Assembly (NCBI GenBank): GCA_031291335.1
Contig: JARLJF010000173.1
Span: 1-64,000, forward strand
Direction: 5' to 3'
DNA length: 64,000 bases
DNA from: Pandoraea sp.
GTDB lineage: Bacteria; Pseudomonadota; Gammaproteobacteria; Burkholderiales; Burkholderiaceae
The position numbers and the translations under genes were made by a program. Shown here one piece after another: positions 1 to 9,700 of this stretch. Within the stretch, counting starts at the first letter, position 1. Each line of letters starts with the position of its first letter. The notes under the pieces were generated by a model, which saw only the letters and a list, made by a program, of their open reading frames with translations, was not told where the DNA came from and searched no databases.

Positions 1-2
1 GA

Positions 3-941
3 ATCAGGATCAGACGTTCGATCGGCGCGATCCTCGTCATGCTCGCGGGCGTTGGCGTGTGCGTGTCCGGCAGCTACCCGTTGCGCGATCAGATCGACAG
101 AGTGGTCGAGCAATTGCCGGCCGCCACGCGCACATTTTCGACCGTGCTGGGCAGCTTGCACAGCGGCACCTTCGGCAATCTACAGAAAATGAAAGCGGCA
201 GCGGGTGCCATAGAAAAAGCGGCCAACCAGGCCTCGGATCTGTCTCCGCCGCCGAGACAACCCGTCACGCACATCGTGGTGGATCAACCTGCGTTCAAAC
301 TCAGCGCCTTCTTGTGGGTCGGCTCGATGGGCGCCCTGGGATTCATTGCCCAAGCGCTGACGGTCATCCTGCTGGCGTTCTTTCTGCTGGTCAGTGGCGA
401 CACGTTCAAGCGAAAGCTGGTGCGACTGGCCGGACCGTCGCTATCCAACAAGAAAATCACCGTGCGCATTCTCGACGACATCAACGATTCCATCCAGAAA
501 TACATGCTGATGCTGCTTGTCACCAACCTGTTGGTCGGCGGTCTGACGTGGGTCGCGTTCCGTATGATCGGACTGGATAACGCAGGCGCATGGGCGCTGG
601 CGGCGGGATTGTTGCATGTAATCCCCTACCTGGGGCCGGGGGTGAGCGCCGCAGGAACCGGTATGGCGGCTTACATGCAGTTTCAGTCGCTCTCCATGGC
701 CTTCCTGGTCTCGGGCGCATCGCTCGTCATTGCGGCTTTCGTGGGCACGGTTGTGTCCACGTGGATCACGGGGAAAATTGCCCGAATGAATCCGGCAGCC
801 ATCTTCGTGTCGCTGCTCTTCTGGGGGTGGCTCTGGGGGATTGCGGGCATGCTGCTGAGTATTCCGATCATCGTTATCGTGAAGGTCGTGTCGCAGCATG
901 TGGAGCATTTTCAGCCCCTGGCCGAACTGCTGGGCGAATAA
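3..941 (+). CDS. AI-2E family (PerM/YdiK-like) membrane transporter, 5' truncated
   Basis: This is the C-terminal ~313 residues of an AI-2E/PerM family inner-membrane permease. The frame is open to the window edge, so the true start lies upstream; the first internal ATG is at 39. Visible family traits are a soluble stretch after the first helix (about 110-250 nt), then several hydrophobic helices, a charged KRKLVRLAG segment, the helix-rich motif around HVIPYLGPGV (near 615-650) and a C-terminal membrane helix pair ending in WGWLWGIAGMLLSIPI. Family members reach about 350 residues, so only the N-terminal helix is missing. The substrate is not predictable; homologues range from AI-2 export to Na+/H+ antiport. 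The family call is firm, the function is not. Confidence 0.85.
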   Translation: MRIRRSIGAILVMLAGVGVCVSGSYPLRDQIDRVVEQLPAATRTFSTVLGSLHSGTFGNLQKMKAAAGAIEKAANQASDLSPPPRQPVTHIVVDQPAFKLSAFLWVGSMGALGFIAQALTVILLAFFLLVSGDTFKRKLVRLAGPSLSNKKITVRILDDINDSIQKYMLMLLVTNLLVGGLTWVAFRMIGLDNAGAWALAAGLLHVIPYLGPGVSAAGTGMAAYMQFQSLSMAFLVSGASLVIAAFVGTVVSTWITGKIARMNPAAIFVSLLFWGWLWGIAGMLLSIPIIVIVKVVSQHVEHFQPLAELLGE

Positions 942-980
942 ATCGACGACTCAGCAGTCGGCAAGGCAGCAAGACAGTGA

Positions 981-1850
981 CTACGCGGCTGTCTTCAGTC
1001 CCGGCAGCACACCGGTGAGATCGGTGCTGGCTACCGCGGATGACAATGCCACAGGATTCATGCTGTCGACCATCGAGGACGGCATCAGTATCGTGGCACC
1101 GCGCTCCTTGGTCGTCTCGTAGATGATATTCATGGCACGCAGTTGCAAGGCCTGCGGATGGCCTTCGTAAATGGCTGCGGCCTCTACAAACTTCGCTGCG
1201 ACGAGGGCTTCGGCCGATCCGAGAATCATACGAGCCTGCTTTTCGCGTTCGGCTTGTGCCTGTCTCGACATGGCATCTTGCAACGCCACCGGAATGGCGA
1301 CGTCGCGAACCTCCACGGACATCACCGCGATACCCCAGGCGGCGGTCTTCGCGCCGATTTCGGAACGCAGTTGCTCGTCAGATGCCTTCCGATCGGAGAG
1401 CAGTGCCGATAACATCGACGCGCCGATCATCTCGCGCAAGGACGTCTGAGACACCCTGTCGATCGCCTGCCGGTAGTCGGTGATTGCCAGCGCGGCCTTC
1501 TCGGCATCATTGACGTGCCAGAAGATGATCGCGTCGACATTGACAGGCACGGTGTCCTTCGTCAGCGCTTGTTCTGCATTGAATGCCGTGGTTTGAATAC
1601 GCTCGTCGATCACGGCCGTCACGCTGTCGATGACCGGCAGGATCATGAACAGACCCGGGCCTTTCACGCTTTGCAATTTCCCGGCGCGCAGAATCACGAA
1701 TTTTTGCCATGCGTTAGCCATCTTCAGCGTCGACGCCAGCAATACGGCGGCAAGCACGAAGCACGGCGCCAGATAGGGGCTGATATACATCCCGGAGACT
1801 GCCCCTGCGAGAAGCAGCACCAATACCAAAAATGAAGTGATGGAATTCAT
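981..1850 (-). CDS. SPFH/band 7 (slipin/stomatin-like) membrane protein
   Basis: A 289-residue SPFH-domain protein. Two N-terminal hydrophobic segments (about residues 5-40) anchor it in the membrane. A band 7 core follows: VILRAGKLQSVKGPGLFMILP, then DERIQTT, TKDTVPVNVDAIIFWHV and an Ala/Glu-rich helix (QAQAEREKQARMI) typical of slipins. It probably scaffolds membrane microdomains and partners proteases or other membrane proteins. The ATG at 1850 is chosen because AAGGAG lies 9 nt upstream; an ATG 42 nt further up has no such site. It converges with the AI-2E permease gene. In many bacteria slipins pair with NfeD, but none is seen here. Family call firm, role inferred. Confidence 0.88.
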   Translation of the reverse strand: MNSITSFLVLVLLLAGAVSGMYISPYLAPCFVLAAVLLASTLKMANAWQKFVILRAGKLQSVKGPGLFMILPVIDSVTAVIDERIQTTAFNAEQALTKDTVPVNVDAIIFWHVNDAEKAALAITDYRQAIDRVSQTSLREMIGASMLSALLSDRKASDEQLRSEIGAKTAAWGIAVMSVEVRDVAIPVALQDAMSRQAQAEREKQARMILGSAEALVAAKFVEAAAIYEGHPQALQLRAMNIIYETTKERGATILMPSSMVDSMNPVALSSAVASTDLTGVLPGLKTAA

Positions 1851-1941
1851 GGTGTGCACTCCTTGGCATTCGCACACGCGCACTGACGGCACGTGAGACC
1901 TACCGGGCCCGCCTGACCAGGCGGACCTCGTCCTACGTCAA

Positions 1942-2118
1942 TCACTTATGCTTCTTCGCATCGTGGCGGGCGTCGCCGACATGGGCCTGCTCCTTCCCGG
2001 CGTTCTTCTTGATCGCCCCCGCCACTTCCATCTCTTTGTTGCCGGTTACCTTGCCTGCAACCTCTTTGGTTTTTCCCTCAACTTCCTTGACCTTACCTTT
2101 GACTTGATCTTTGTTCAT
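1942..2118 (-). CDS. CsbD family stress-response protein (58 aa)
   Basis: A small, very Lys/Glu-rich, hydrophilic protein. It begins MNKDQVKGKVKEVEGKTKEV, with repeated K-x-K/E-x-x-G-K patterns typical of the CsbD family. CsbD-like proteins are induced in general stress in many bacteria, but their biochemical role is unknown. The gene lies between a slipin gene and a PRC-barrel gene on the same strand, 91 nt upstream of the slipin start, so it may be co-transcribed with it. The ribosome binding site is weak (GAGAG about 8 nt upstream). Confidence 0.85.
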   Translation of the reverse strand: MNKDQVKGKVKEVEGKTKEVAGKVTGNKEMEVAGAIKKNAGKEQAHVGDARHDAKKHK

Positions 2119-2253
2119 GATTAGCGCTCTCGTTCACTGAAAAATGGAGTGCCCTGATGACAGGGCCTTGGATATCACGCAATGGCGTGATGCTGTGGCT
2201 CAAGCGCCTGAGACGGCGTCGAGCGCGCGCTGCGTTGACCGCTTCATAAACGC

Positions 2254-2296
2254 CCCATGACGAGCAGAACGATCGCGCTTAATCTAACGTCATGGG
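2254..2296. repeat. perfect 9-bp inverted repeat upstream of the csbD-like gene
   Basis: CCCATGACG (2254-2262) and CGTCATGGG (2288-2296) form a perfect 9-bp inverted repeat with a 25-nt spacer. It lies in the 241-nt gap between the PRC-barrel gene end and the CsbD gene start. It may be a terminator stem for the PRC gene or an operator for csbD; there is no T-tract on the minus strand, so the role is undecided. Nothing else was recognised in this gap. Confidence 0.4.
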
Positions 2297-2359
2297 AAGT
2301 GGGTTTCGGTCCGGTGGCGTACGGAGATGGCCAAGATGTGAAGTCCTGGCGCAATGGGC

Positions 2360-3181
2360 TTACTCACTGCCGTCGCGTTCCTGGGTCGAGGTATCTTCCC
2401 AGTAGCCTGGATGACCATAGTGCTTGTAGATGCTGATTTCCTGCCGCCGATCGAGTCTGACCTTGGCATCGTAAGGCGGCGCCGCCTTCACGGCTTCGCG
2501 CGTCAGAGACAGCGTGAGCGTCGCGTCCAGCCAGTTCACACTCTCGATCACTTTCACCGGGAGCGCGACCTGATGGCCCATCCACCAGTTGCTGGTGTTG
2601 ACGACGATGTAGCGCACCGCCCAGGTGTGAACGTCTACGAGCAAGCCTTCCACGTGTCCGATATCCCCGTTACGGGCATGAATGTGATAGCTGGCCACGG
2701 CATCCGCGCTGCGTAGGTGAGGATCCTGCTTCGGTCGGTTCACCATTTCATCGTGGGAGTGCGTAGCCTCACGCGCCGCACGAAATGCGTCCTGCTCGGA
2801 CCGGCTGCCGCTGGCGAGGCCGCTCGGGAATGCGCCTTCTCCCCATGCATCGACGCCGCCCCAGTAGTCGGGATAGCCGTAATACGCCAGATAATCGGTT
2901 TCGTGCTGGCGCGATACCGGTTTATGCGTGTCGATATCGGGGCTGTGCTTTACCTGATCCTTGGTGATCGTGACCGGGATGATGTCGTCGAGCCAGTCGC
3001 TCTGGCCAATCGAAATCGGCGAGATCAATACCTGCCGGTTCGCGAGCCACGTCCCGGTTTCCACTACGAGATACCTGACGACCCACGCCTTGTCGTCGAA
3101 ATACAGATCTTTCACCAGACCGACGTCACCGTCCGTCGCGCGAAGAGTGCAGCCCTCCAGTTCGTCCAGGGTACGTAGCAT
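2360..3181 (-). CDS. tandem PRC-barrel domain protein
   Basis: A 273-residue soluble protein with two PRC-barrel-like halves. The first (about residues 8-75) contains GDVGLVKDLYFDDKAWVVRY. The second (about 165-235) contains GDIGHVEGLLVDVHTWAVRY, so the two repeats are clearly paralogous. A polar, tyrosine-rich linker (about 90-160) joins them, and a second Tyr-rich stretch ends the protein. PRC barrels are small beta-barrels found in the photosynthetic reaction centre H subunit and in RimM; in free-living beta-proteobacteria such proteins are of unknown function and often neighbour stress genes, as here. A strong GGGAGG site precedes the ATG at 3181. It is divergent from the next gene over about 210 nt. 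Confidence 0.85.
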   Translation of the reverse strand: MLRTLDELEGCTLRATDGDVGLVKDLYFDDKAWVVRYLVVETGTWLANRQVLISPISIGQSDWLDDIIPVTITKDQVKHSPDIDTHKPVSRQHETDYLAYYGYPDYWGGVDAWGEGAFPSGLASGSRSEQDAFRAAREATHSHDEMVNRPKQDPHLRSADAVASYHIHARNGDIGHVEGLLVDVHTWAVRYIVVNTSNWWMGHQVALPVKVIESVNWLDATLTLSLTREAVKAAPPYDAKVRLDRRQEISIYKHYGHPGYWEDTSTQERDGSE

Positions 3182-3392
3182 CGCAAACCTCCCGTGAATC
3201 GCCTGTCATTGGCGGCGCCTGGCTGCCGCACGTCCGCAAACATTGCGCGAGGGTGACGATCAGATGCCGAAGTCGCCCACACCCTACTTGAAAGTTTCAG
3301 GCAAGTCCGTTCGGTATCGGACCGACTCCCCCGGCAAAAGCCGCGACGATGACTCGATGCACACGCCACATACGCGCCAAGAGGAGTCGATC

Positions 3393-3725
3393 ATGAGAAA
3401 GGAACGCATTCTGCTTCATGTCTATGGGCAACGTCAGGACGCTGTCTGGACATTGACATGTCTGGATTTGTCGTTTTCCTCCAGTGCCACGGATCTGATG
3501 AAAGCCAAGGCGTACGTTCGGGCCAACGCCCACGAGTATCTGGAAGGCAAATTGGTCGGCGAGAACATCCAGTTCCCGGCCGTGCCCGTGAGTGCGAGCG
3601 ATATTACCCAGCGCAAGATGAAATACTGGCTCGCCCGCGTCTGGCAGCGCTTCGACGCTCGCACACGAGACCACATTTATGACGAGGTCATCGGCCTGGA
3701 TGACAAGCATCCCGTTTTCTCCTGA
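3393..3725 (+). CDS. hypothetical protein, possible HicB-like fold (110 aa)
   Basis: A 110-residue soluble protein of unassigned function. The N-terminal half reads as a beta-strand/strand/helix pattern: ILLHVYGQRQDAVWTLTCLD, then a Ser-rich turn and an Ala-rich helix, resembling the partial RNase-H-like fold of HicB/UPF0150 proteins. No DNA-binding C-terminal domain and no HicA partner are visible, so it is not called an antitoxin. The ATG at 3393 is chosen over an upstream TTG at 3243 because GAGGAG sits 6 nt before it. It ends 27 nt before the large glucan synthase gene and may be its operon leader. Real gene likely; function unknown. Confidence 0.6.
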   Translation: MRKERILLHVYGQRQDAVWTLTCLDLSFSSSATDLMKAKAYVRANAHEYLEGKLVGENIQFPAVPVSASDITQRKMKYWLARVWQRFDARTRDHIYDEVIGLDDKHPVFS

Positions 3726-3752
3726 TCGCTGGGCAACGCCGGAGACATCGGC

Positions 3753-6700
3753 ATGTGGAAGCTGCCAGGAATGGATTATTTTGTCGGTATCACCCGTGGG
3801 ACGAGCGACTTCGGCCCTCCGGAAGCCCCAATTCGAGCAGAGTTGTTCAGCCGCGACCGGCTGGAGCAGCATGCACTCAGTCTGGCGCGTGCCCAGCAAG
3901 TCGCCGTACATCCGCCGCGCACCCGGTCACTGACCTCGCGCGCCGCCGACAACGAGCGCGTACTGCGCAAATGCTATGACGCAACGGCGCAAGCGACCTT
4001 GCAGCGTCGTTCAATTACCCCGGCCGCGGAGTGGCTGCTGGATAACTTCCGTACCGTCTCGGACCAGTTCAGAGAGGTCCGGCACGGCCTGAACACCCAG
4101 TCTTTCCGGTCATTGCCGCGCCTGCTTGATGGCCCGCTGCGCGGCTACCCGCGTATATACGGCGTGCTCTGGGCCTTCGTGGCCCATACCGACAGCCGTT
4201 TCGATCCCGCACTGCTCAGTTGCTTCCTCCTGGCGTATCAGAAAGTCGAGCCGCTGACCATGGCCGAACTCTGGGCCATGCCGCTGACGCTGCGTGCCGT
4301 GATGATCGAGAATCTCCGGCGCCTGTGCGCGCACGTCACACAAGCGCAGGTCAATCGGCAGGCCGCCGATCGATATGCAGACGATCTGCTCTCGCGCAAC
4401 GCGTTTGCCCTGCCCACCAGCAGCGATGCCCCGAAGGCGCGCGCAGGGGTTGTCGCGCCGTTCGAGCCCGCTTTCACGGTCCAGCTGATTCAGCGCCTGC
4501 GCTATCAGGACAGGTCACTGCAATGGCTGAGTGACCAACTGGCGCAGCAAGGACAATCGGCTGACGATGTCGTGCAGGCCGAACACGCCAGCCAGGCGGC
4601 AGCGAACATGACCGTGCGCAATGTCATCACCAGTTTGCGCGACATGCGGGCATTCGATTGGCAGCCGTTATTCGAGGAAGTCAGCCTGGTCGACGCCCAT
4701 CTGCGCCAGAACCCGGGTTACGCGGACATGGACTTCGCCACGCGCGACGGGTACCGGCACGAGATCGAGAAACTGGCGGCAAGGTCTCACTTGTCGGAGC
4801 TTGCGGTGACACAAGCGCTGAACCTCAAGATAGCCGCTGCGGCCACCGGCATGGGAGATTCGGCAGGCGTCGAAGACATGCCCCGACGCATGGACCCTGG
4901 CTACTACCTGCTGTCGGCTGGCCGACGCGACTTTGAGCGTGAAATCGCCTATCGCGCACCGCTCACCCATCTTTGGCGGCTGCATGGCGCACCCCATTGC
5001 GCGGCGGCCTACATCGTGGGCGTTTGTCTGTTCAGTTGCCTAATCGTGGCCGTGCCCCTTTTGCTCAGCGTCGCCGCCGGGGTGAGCGCCGCCGGTCTCG
5101 TGCTACTGACGGTATGCGGACTCTTTCCGGCGTCGGAACTCGCCGTGCTGCTCATCGACCGCTGTCTCACTCGATGGATTCCCCCTCGCCATTTGCCGCG
5201 CCTCGAGCTGGCCGACGGCATTTCTCCGGACCTCAGAACATTCGTCGTCGTACCGATGATGCTGACGAACGAGGCGGACATTGCCGCACAAGTCGCCCAG
5301 TTGGAGGTGCACTATCTCGCCAACCCCAAGGGCGACGTCCGGTTTGCCTTGCTCTCCGATTGGCGAGATGCGGATACCGAGCACATCGACAGCGATATAC
5401 CGCTGCTGGACGCCGCCAGCGCGCGCATCGCAGCGCTGAACGCCCGTTACGCGACCCATACTCCCGGTTCGTCCGATACGACCGATACGACCGATACGGC
5501 CGACACGTCCGATTCGCCCCGATTCTTTCTGTTTCACCGCAGGCGGCTTTGGAACGAGACGCAGCGCAAATGGCTGGCGTGGGAGCGCAAACGAGGCAAG
5601 CTGCACGAATTCAACCGGCTGCTGCGAGGCGCGACGGATACCTCGTTCATGAACATCGACGGGCACGCACCGAGCATTCCTCCCGGGGTGCGGTACGTCA
5701 TCACGCTCGACAGCGATACGCGTCTGCCTATCGACGCGGTGCGGCAGCTCGTCGGCACCGCTGCGCACCCGTTGAACCGCCCCTACCTCGATCCGACCTC
5801 CCGGCGCGTGGTCGCCGGCTACGGCATCCTGCAACCGCGCATCACGCCGACGCTGCCCAGCATGAGCGAGGGCACTGTCTACTCGCGTCTGTTCTCCGGA
5901 CCGTATGGCATCGATCCCTATGCGGGCGCCGTGTCCGATGTTTATCAGGATCTGCTCGGAGAAGGCAGTTACATCGGCAAAGGTCTGTATGACGTCGACG
6001 CCTTCGAATCCTCGCTCGCGGGCCGAATCCCCGAGAACACGATTCTCAGCCACGACCTTTTCGAGGGAAATTTCGCACGTTGTGGCTTGGTCACCGACAT
6101 CGAATTGTTTGAGGACTTCCCGTCACATGCGCAAGTGGCCGCTACCCGGCTCCACCGCTGGATCCGGGGCGACTGGCAGCTCTTGCCGTGGATTATCGGC
6201 AAGCGCGGCGGGGCAATTCCGGCTGCGGCTCGATGGAAGATGCTCGACAATCTGCGTCGCTCTCTCACGGCGCCAGGAGCACTGGCTACGCTGGTGTGCG
6301 CATGGGTGATCGCACGGGCGCCCGTTGAGGTCTGGTCGGCACTCGTGTTGCTCGCCATCTCCGCCCCGGCGATCTTCATGATCGCGGCGGGCCTGATCCC
6401 GTCACAGACGGGCATTTCGATGCCCAGCCACTGGCGCGCGGTTGGCCGCGACATTCGCAGCGGCGTCGAGCGCACTTTCATCGTGGCGTCGATGTTGGCC
6501 AACCACGCGTGGCTGGCGGCCGACGCTATCGCACGCACGCTGTTCCGGCTGACGGTCTCACGACGTCGATTGCTCGAATGGGTCACTGCGGCGCAAGTCA
6601 AACTGCACGCCGGACGATCGCTGGGCAACTTTCTCTGGTCGCTTCGCGGTGCCGTCACCCTCACCGCGCTGTGCACCGCCATGGTGGAATGGCTCAGACC

Positions 6701-9700
6701 TGCCAGCCTGCCCTGGGCGGCCCCGTTTCTGATCGTGTGGGGCCTCTCCCCGTTCGTCGCCCAATGGATCAGCCGTCACCCCAGCCCCGCGCGTCCTTCT
6801 CTTGTCCCCGTTGGCGACAACCTCGCCTTGCGGGTGGCCGGCCGCCGGATCTGGCGGTTTTTCGCCACCTTTGTCGACGAGGAGAATCATCACCTTCCTC
6901 CCGACAACTTCCAGGAAGACCCACGCCCTGTGGTGGCTCACCGAAGCTCGCCCACCAACTTCGGCCTCTACCTGCTCTCGGTGCTGTCCGCGCGCGACTT
7001 CGGCTGGATTGGTGTGACGGAGACGGTCGAACGCCTGGAGCGCACGCTCGGCACGATGTCAACGCTTGCCCGCCATCAGGGGCATTTTTTCAACTGGTAT
7101 GACACTCGCGATCTGACGCCTCTGGTACCGCAATATGTATCAAGCGTCGACAGCGGCAATCTGGCCGGGCATCTGCTCGTGGTCGCGAGCGCTTGCGAGG
7201 AGATTCCCCTCCAACCGTTATTCGGCCGGTCGCAACTCGATGGCGTGCTCGACACACTTACCCTGCTGCGCGACGCCATCGCCCACGAGAGCGACGACCG
7301 CCGAACGCTCACGGTCAATCGCGACCACCTGTACGAAGAACTCAACGCGTTGGAACTCATGCTCCGCAAGCCGGTGCCCGCCATCGCTCTCGACGCCATC
7401 GCCGAGGCCTCCGAGGGATGGCGACGACGCTGGTCTGCGATCGACCGGCTTGTGACCACGCTGGTCGATCTCGCACAGACATTCGTCGATGAACGAGGCG
7501 ACGCTGCGCATAGCGAAGTGCTCTATTGGGTCGGTGCAATTCGTCGCGACGTCAAGAGCCACCTGCGGGATCTCGCACCAAACGTGTCGCCCAGTGGCGA
7601 GTCTCCCCAGAGCACCACGCCGTCGCCTTTACCCGGCATGGAGATCCCCGACGCCGCTATCGCCAAACGCTTCGAAGCCGTCGCGGCATTGGCGCGCCGG
7701 CTCTTCGACGAAATGGACTTCCGCTTCCTGTTCGCACCCGACCGGCGGCTGTTCTCCATTGGCTATCGGATGGGCGACCCCGAACTGGACAACTCGTACT
7801 ACGATCTGCTCGCGTCCGAGGCGCGATTGACGAGCTTCATCGCCATCGCCAAGGGCGACGTGCCGGCCACGCACTGGTTCCGGCTCGGACGCATCATGGC
7901 GCCCTACGGCAAGGCCGCCGTGCTGATGTCGTGGTCCGGCTCGATGTTCGAATACCTGATGCCCTCGCTGGTGATGGACTATCCCCATCGAAGCTTGCTG
8001 GACTCAACGTGTGCGCTGGCCGTGTCGAGTCAGATCGCCTATGGCAAGGAACGCAATGTGCCGTGGGGTATCTCCGAGTCGGCCTGCAATATACGGGACC
8101 GCGCGCTGACCTACCAATATGCCGATTTCGGTGTGCCCGAGCTGGCATTGAAGCGGGGGCTAGCCCGGTCGCTGGTCATCGCGCCTTACGCCACGGTGCT
8201 TGCCGCCATGTACGACGTGCCGCGCGCCATCGCCAATCTGAAGCGCCTCGACACCGTTGGCGCTCGCGGCATCTTCGGCTACTACGACGCCGTCGACTAC
8301 ACGCCGTCGCGTTTGCCGAAGAACTGTAGCGCTGTGCCCGTTCGCACCTACATGGCCCACCATCAGGGCATGTCGCTCGTTGCGCTGGCAAATGTGTTGT
8401 TTGGCGACGTGATGCGCCAACGTTTCCATCGTCAGGCGGTGGTGCGAGCAGCCGACCTGCTGCTGCATGAAGCCAATCCGCGTGAGATCTGCGCGGTCGA
8501 TCTCGCGCCTGACATTGCGGACACGCCATTGGGCGTTGAGGCCATCGTGCCGGTCATGCGCCGGTTCTATTCCGCCGGTCAGACGCCGCCCGCCACGCAC
8601 TTGCTGTCCAACGGCGAGTATTCGGTCATGGTGACCGCCGCCGGTTCTGGGTACAGCCTCTGCGGCAAAGCGGCCGTGACCCGCTGGCGCGAAGACCTCA
8701 CGTGCGACCCCTGGGGCAGCTATCTGTTTCTGCGTGACATGGCCAACGACGCCGTCTGGTCGGCGGCGTTCCAGCCTGTGGGCACCGAGCCGGACAGCTA
8801 TGACGTGGCGTTCTCTGAAGATCGCGCCAGCATCGTTCGACACGAGGGATCGCTTGTCACGACGCTCGAAATTCTCGTGTCCCCCGAAGACAATGCCGAA
8901 GTCCGCCGGCTATCCATCACCAATACGGGCCAGCAGGCGCGTGAAATAGAAGTCACCTCCTACGCCGAAATCGTGCTCGCGCCGATGGCGAGCGACACGG
9001 CACATCCGGCTTTTTCGAACCTGTTCGTCCAGACGGAATACTTGCCGGAAGTACAAGGCCTGCTCGCCATGCGCCGTCCTCGCGGGGGCACCGATACGCC
9101 CCTCTGGGCGGCACACGTGCTTGCCAGCACAACGCACGGTGGCAATGTGGGCTATGAGACCGATCGCGCACGTTTCATTACGCGGGGACGGACGATCCGC
9201 GATCCGGTGGCGGTCATGGACGGCCGTCCGCTGTCGAATACGGTAGGCCCGGTGCTGGACCCGATCTTCAGCCTGCGCACGCGCATCATCGTTGCCCCCG
9301 GCGCGACCGAGCATCTGGTGTTTTCCACGATGGTGGCGCCCAACCGTGAGTCGTTGCTCGATCTCACGGACAAGTATCACGATCCGGCAAGCTTCCAACG
9401 CATTTCGACGTTGGCGTGGACGCAGGGACAGGTCAATCTGCACTACCTCGGCATTACGGCCGATGACGCGCATCTCTTCCAGTTCATCGCCAACCGGGTG
9501 CTCTACGTCGACGCCGCCATGCGACCGGCGGTCGAGGTGCTCAAACGCAACATACTCAGTGCACCGTCATTGTGGCGATTCGGCATTTCCGGCGATCTGC
9601 CTATCGTCCTGGTCCGCGTGGATGATCCGGACGATCGCGACATTGTCAGGCAGTTGCTGCGCGCTCACGAATACTGGCAAGGCAAAGGGGTCCCGGTCGA

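Noticed and set aside
3393-3725. HicB antitoxin call for the 110-residue protein
   Set aside because: Only a loose fold resemblance; there is no HicA gene nearby and no DNA-binding domain.
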